Positions 18,971 to 21,626 of a DNA stretch of 21,626 bases are shown here, piece by piece; the first letter of the stretch is position 1, and each line of letters starts with the position of its first letter. The notes under the pieces are model-generated. The model was not told the origin of the DNA, did no database searches, and was given only the letters and a program-made list of their open reading frames with translations. Position numbers and translations under genes: made by a program. The stretch is from Haplomitrium mnioides (Eukaryota > Marchantiophyta > Haplomitriopsida > Calobryales), in assembly GCA_049999725.1 (NCBI GenBank), contig JBNGIS010016842.1:1-21626 (forward strand). Reading direction: 5' to 3'.

Positions 18971-19515
18971 TAGACGGACTCTCCACGTAGGGAGGCTGAT
19001 CGGAACCCCCTTAATTGGGGCTCCCCACATAGGAAGGCTAAACCCGTTAAGTTTTACGGGGCCTGCTCATTCCCACATGACTGTCCGCGGACTCCCTAGG
19101 ACTACCACGTGTCCTCAATTTCCGTTAAGTGCGCCAGGGATGCCACGTTTCCGTAGCGCCCCACGGACTCTCCCAAGCTCCGAAACTGTGATAGGTTGCC
19201 GCTTCGCCCTTCTTGCTTAGCCTTGCAGTTGCCTTAAGGAATCCTCCATGCAGTCGTAATAGTGACCAATCTTTGCTTCGTCAGTCATCGCTTCCCCTTT
19301 CCCGCTTGGCCTTTAAGCAACCCTCCATGCCGCCGGAATAGTGACAAGTCACCTCTTCGTCTGGTCACTGCTTCGCTTATCCCTGTTTCGCCATCACTTC
19401 TGACCCTTCGGACCTTCCTTCACGGATCACTGTTAAGTGGGGAACCCACATAGGGAGGTTGATCGGATCCCCCTTAACTGGGGATCCCCATGTAGGGAGG
19501 CGAAATCCCGTCAAA
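18971..19515. repeat. 41-bp palindromic repeats, two clusters
   Basis: Units at 18972 and 19013, and at 19435 and 19476, both 41 bp apart, read like AAGTGGGGAACCCACATAGGGAGG then TGATCGGAACCCCCTT. The centres are palindromic (GGGGATCCCC near 19481, GGGGCTCCCC near 19017). The clusters match 12545-12645. Confidence 0.8.
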
Positions 19516-19866
19516 CTCTTCGGACCCCTAGGAGCCGTCGTCGATTAACTTCCCGAAGGTCGTTCTTCCTTAGTTCAGTCTTATTTTCTTTGATTCAAAT
19601 TGCTCTGCGATCCCTCGAGCTCTTCTTTCCATCAAGATATGGCACGCCTCGAATGGTCACGAATTGAGGATGCATTGGTCCAAACTATTGGCTCCTCCGT
19701 TCTACCTTCCGACTTTCACCCCTTTCCTCCGTTCTCGCCCACCCTTGTCAGCCCTGCCTCTATCCCGTTGTTGCAAGTTCCTTTGATCCCCCTGCTAGCC
19801 TTCTTGCCTGACTCCTCTGGATTCCACAGGGCTCCCCCTTGGCTTGCAGGATTCATGACATCCACA

Positions 19867-19926
19867 TGGAAAGGTAGAAAAGAAAGGAAGAGAGGAGAAA
19901 GGAGGGAGAGAGGAGAAAGGTGTAAG
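19867..19926 (+). other. Purine-rich tract (about 58 bp)
   Basis: Nearly unbroken A/G made of AGAAAAGAAAGG, AAGAGAGGAG and AAAGGAGGGAG pieces, partly mirror-symmetric. Such tracts can form triplex DNA. It lies about 120-180 bp inside the - strand LTR start. Confidence 0.6.
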
Positions 19927-20049
19927 GTTGGCATAACAACAATAAAACACACTCAAACACAACAGGCTAACACAAACTGGAGAAATCAACCAGGCTAAGA
20001 CGCTCAAAATTTACAAAAATTGAAAAAACTCAGACACACTCGGCTGACA

Positions 20050-20062
20050 TAACTCCTCTTTT
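20050..20062 (-). other. Polypurine tract of the long-LTR element
   Basis: On the - strand AAAAGAGGAGTTA immediately precedes the LTR start TGTCAGCC. This sets the element's orientation and the LTR edge. Confidence 0.65.
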
Positions 20063-20066
20063 AATT

Positions 20067-20465
20067 GTGCAACGACCTCGTAAACACCTTTCTGACCTTC
20101 TTGGGCTTCTCTGTGGCCGCCGCTCTGACCTTCCTTGCTAGGTACCCTTATCGACTTGGCCACTACACAACGCACCACTCACACAACACAGGAACAAACA
20201 AACCACAACTCCTACACTATCATGATGGCTAACTCTGACCTGGATCCCATACGAAAGCTGAATTAGCATATTCTGGTTCAGGCTGGATGCCTGCCCAGAT
20301 CGGCAGCCCTCCTGGCTGCCACCTTCCCTTCCCCTTCTTCAAGCCACTTTGCTGGCTTTCCTCGTGCCACTTTGGGGACAACACAAAAAACCCCCTAAAA
20401 GGTAACCCAACAAAACAAGAACAAACAACAACACCACACATGACTGGTGTGGAAACATAACAAAA
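20067..20465 (-). other. Noncoding stretch between reading frame and polypurine tract
   Basis: No gene is seen. It holds a perfect hairpin GGCAGCC-CTCCT-GGCTGCC (20302-20320) and, on the - strand, a T/G-rich run at about 20385-20450. It is best read as the 3' untranslated part of the element. Confidence 0.5.
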
Positions 20466-21625
20466 CTATACAAGGGCCAGTGCTATTGAGCTGCCCTTCA
20501 TATCTTCCTCTGTGTTGAGCAGACTTTCGCACAGGCTCGAGGTTAGCTCCCTTGAGGTGATTGGCCACCCTTCCATATTGTCGACTTTCTCCACTAGCTG
20601 GTGTTGAGTTTCAACATCAGCTAGTTGCTGGTCTTCAAGGTTGCAACCATCCACCCCTGATAACCTCCACTCCCCCACTTGCTGGATATCTCCTTGAGCT
20701 GCACAACGTGGTAGGTCTTGGAGGTTGCCACTGGTCACGTCAAAATTGAAGAACTCCCCTTTTATAGCAGGCCCTAGGTCTGCCCCAATCTGGTTCTCCT
20801 CTTCATCTTGTGTGGGCACTCCAACCTCGACGTGTCGTTGGTCTTCCCCTTAGCCATTGTGCAAGCTGTCGGTGGGGCACTTCCCTTTTAAGACCTGCTT
20901 ATGCTCTGCCCCGCATTGGTCTTCTTCTGCAAGCCTGCATTCATCAAAAATGGATAGGGCGGCTTCCCACTCCCCTTTCAAGACCTACTCTTGATCTGTC
21001 CCAACCTGTTCTTCTGGTTCAGGCCTGCCCTCACTTGGAAGGGTAAGTTTCCACTCCCCTTTTAGCTCAGGCTCAGGGCTCGGCCGAGATTGGTCCTCTG
21101 GGATGCAACCTGCTATCTCGGTTGGCCTTACTTCCTCCACTTGAGGGGGTTTTAACTCAACTACACTAAGCAGTTGCCCGTCTTGACTGCCCTTTACTGA
21201 GTACACTGATGGCAACTCCTCTTTTAGCTCTGACTCAAGGTTAGACCAGCAACAGTCCTCCTCGAATTCTTTGTTTATGGGGTGGGCCACTCCTCCAATG
21301 TGTCCTTTGGTGTGGTAGGGTGGCTTGCCTCCTCCTCCAATTCTTCGTCTGCACAAACCAGCTCTGAGGTAGAGTTTGCAACCTCTACCTCATTGCTGAG
21401 TTCCAGATCTGAAGTCAATTGGGCTAAATCAATATACTTGCTGAATTCTGACTAGCAGTCTGCACTTGTTAGGACCATTGGTTGAGCTTGATCTTGTGCT
21501 GGTCGTTCTGCCACATATGTCCAGTACCCTTGGAGCTGGTCTTCTCCCTCATCTGACTCTTCCCACCTCTGATTTTTCCTGCGATGCTTGCGTTGAGAAG
21601 AGTGCTTACCTCTCTTTTCCTTGGC
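20466..21625 (-). pseudogene. Decayed acidic reading frame with internal repeats, not recognised
   Basis: On the - strand the sequence enters from the window edge with a basic start (AKEKRGKHSSQRKHRRK), then QRWEESDEGEDQLQGYW and, after a TAG near 21452, an acidic part ending EELEEEASHPTTPKDTLEEW. A frameshift near 21280 leads into the frame of 20466-21356, which carries stops at 20985-20987 and near 20850. The middle part repeats every 28-30 residues: ELKGEWKLTLPSEGRPEPEEQ, VLKGEWEAALSIFDECRLAEE and VLKGKCPTDS. The product would be rich in Glu, Pro and Gln. I recognise no domain. By position, upstream of the polypurine tract and in LTR orientation, it belongs to the retrotransposon and may be the end of Gag/Pol or an extra ORF. 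Coding status is inferred from frame length, repeat phase and orientation. Confidence 0.45.
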
Positions 21626-21626
21626 T

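Larger units (their letters stand above)
16274..20049 (-). repeat. Complete long LTR (about 3.8 kb)
   Basis: On the - strand it starts TGTCAGCCGAG at 20049, right after a polypurine tract, and ends GGGGGCTAACA at 16274 against the satellite. The ends form a short inverted repeat (TGTCAGCC / GGCTAACA) as LTRs do. It shares several blocks with 10954-14194 and is of similar length to the 10258-14194 composite. It contains a 78-bp tandem repeat, TTTTCGGC repeats, 41-bp palindromic repeats and a purine-rich run. Open frames inside (for example - strand 17710-18162) are produced by the 78-bp repeat and are not called. Confidence 0.78.
16274..21626 (-). mobile_element. Long-LTR retrotransposon, - strand, 3' part
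   Basis: Read on the - strand the order is decayed reading frame (21625-20466), noncoding stretch, polypurine tract (20062-20050) and 3' LTR (20049-16274), after which the satellite resumes. LTRs of nearly 4 kb with many internal tandem repeats recall the Tat/Ogre branch of Ty3/gypsy, but no pol domain is visible, so the superfamily is not proven; a non-autonomous large element is equally possible. Confidence 0.65.

Noticed and set aside
19600-19998. 132-codon open frame on the + strand
   Set aside because: Lies in the LTR, antisense to the element, ends in a low-complexity purine tract, and has no recognisable domain.

Overview
This window looks like nuclear DNA from a seed plant with a large, repeat-rich genome. 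It holds a Ty3/gypsy element with a chromodomain-like tail, a plant-type Ty1/copia element, very long LTRs and a tandem satellite. I see no host gene, tRNA or rRNA. The species cannot be told from the sequence. One 10-base run of N (10944-10953) marks a scaffold join. All coding remnants are broken by stops and frameshifts, so this is old, inactive repeat DNA.

Layout. 1-4673: the 3' part of a Ty3/gypsy chromovirus on the + strand (Gag zinc knuckle, protease, RT/RNase H, integrase, chromodomain, 3' LTR). 4674-8952: a decayed Ty1/copia element on the + strand (pre-integrase and integrase, RT, RNase H, 3' noncoding/LTR). The copia reading frame starts directly at the gypsy LTR edge, so the gypsy element probably sits inside the copia element, whose 5' half would lie left of the window. 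8953-10257 and 14195-16273: two blocks of one satellite with a 114-bp period, about 29 units in all, each unit carrying 15-bp inverted arms. 10258-14194: LTR material of a second, very long LTR family, changing orientation at the N gap. 16274-20049: a complete LTR of that family (about 3.8 kb, read on the - strand), followed by a polypurine tract, about 400 bp of noncoding DNA, and a decayed acidic reading frame on the - strand that runs off the right edge.

Most unusual region. The copia reverse transcriptase is split at 6480-7201 by about 700 bp made of tandem repeats. A 13-bp core (GGACCTTTWGTCC) recurs first every 36 bp and then every 48 bp. Both periods are multiples of three. The block is flanked by near-identical 15-bp direct repeats in the same codon phase, and the RT reading frame runs into the repeats on the left and out of them on the right. 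I know of no such repeat domain at this place in copia RT.

Other points of note: the satellite looks derived from a MITE-like element; both retrotransposon integrases carry Lys at the exact position of the catalytic DD35E Glu; and the long LTRs contain several different internal tandem repeats, some palindromic.
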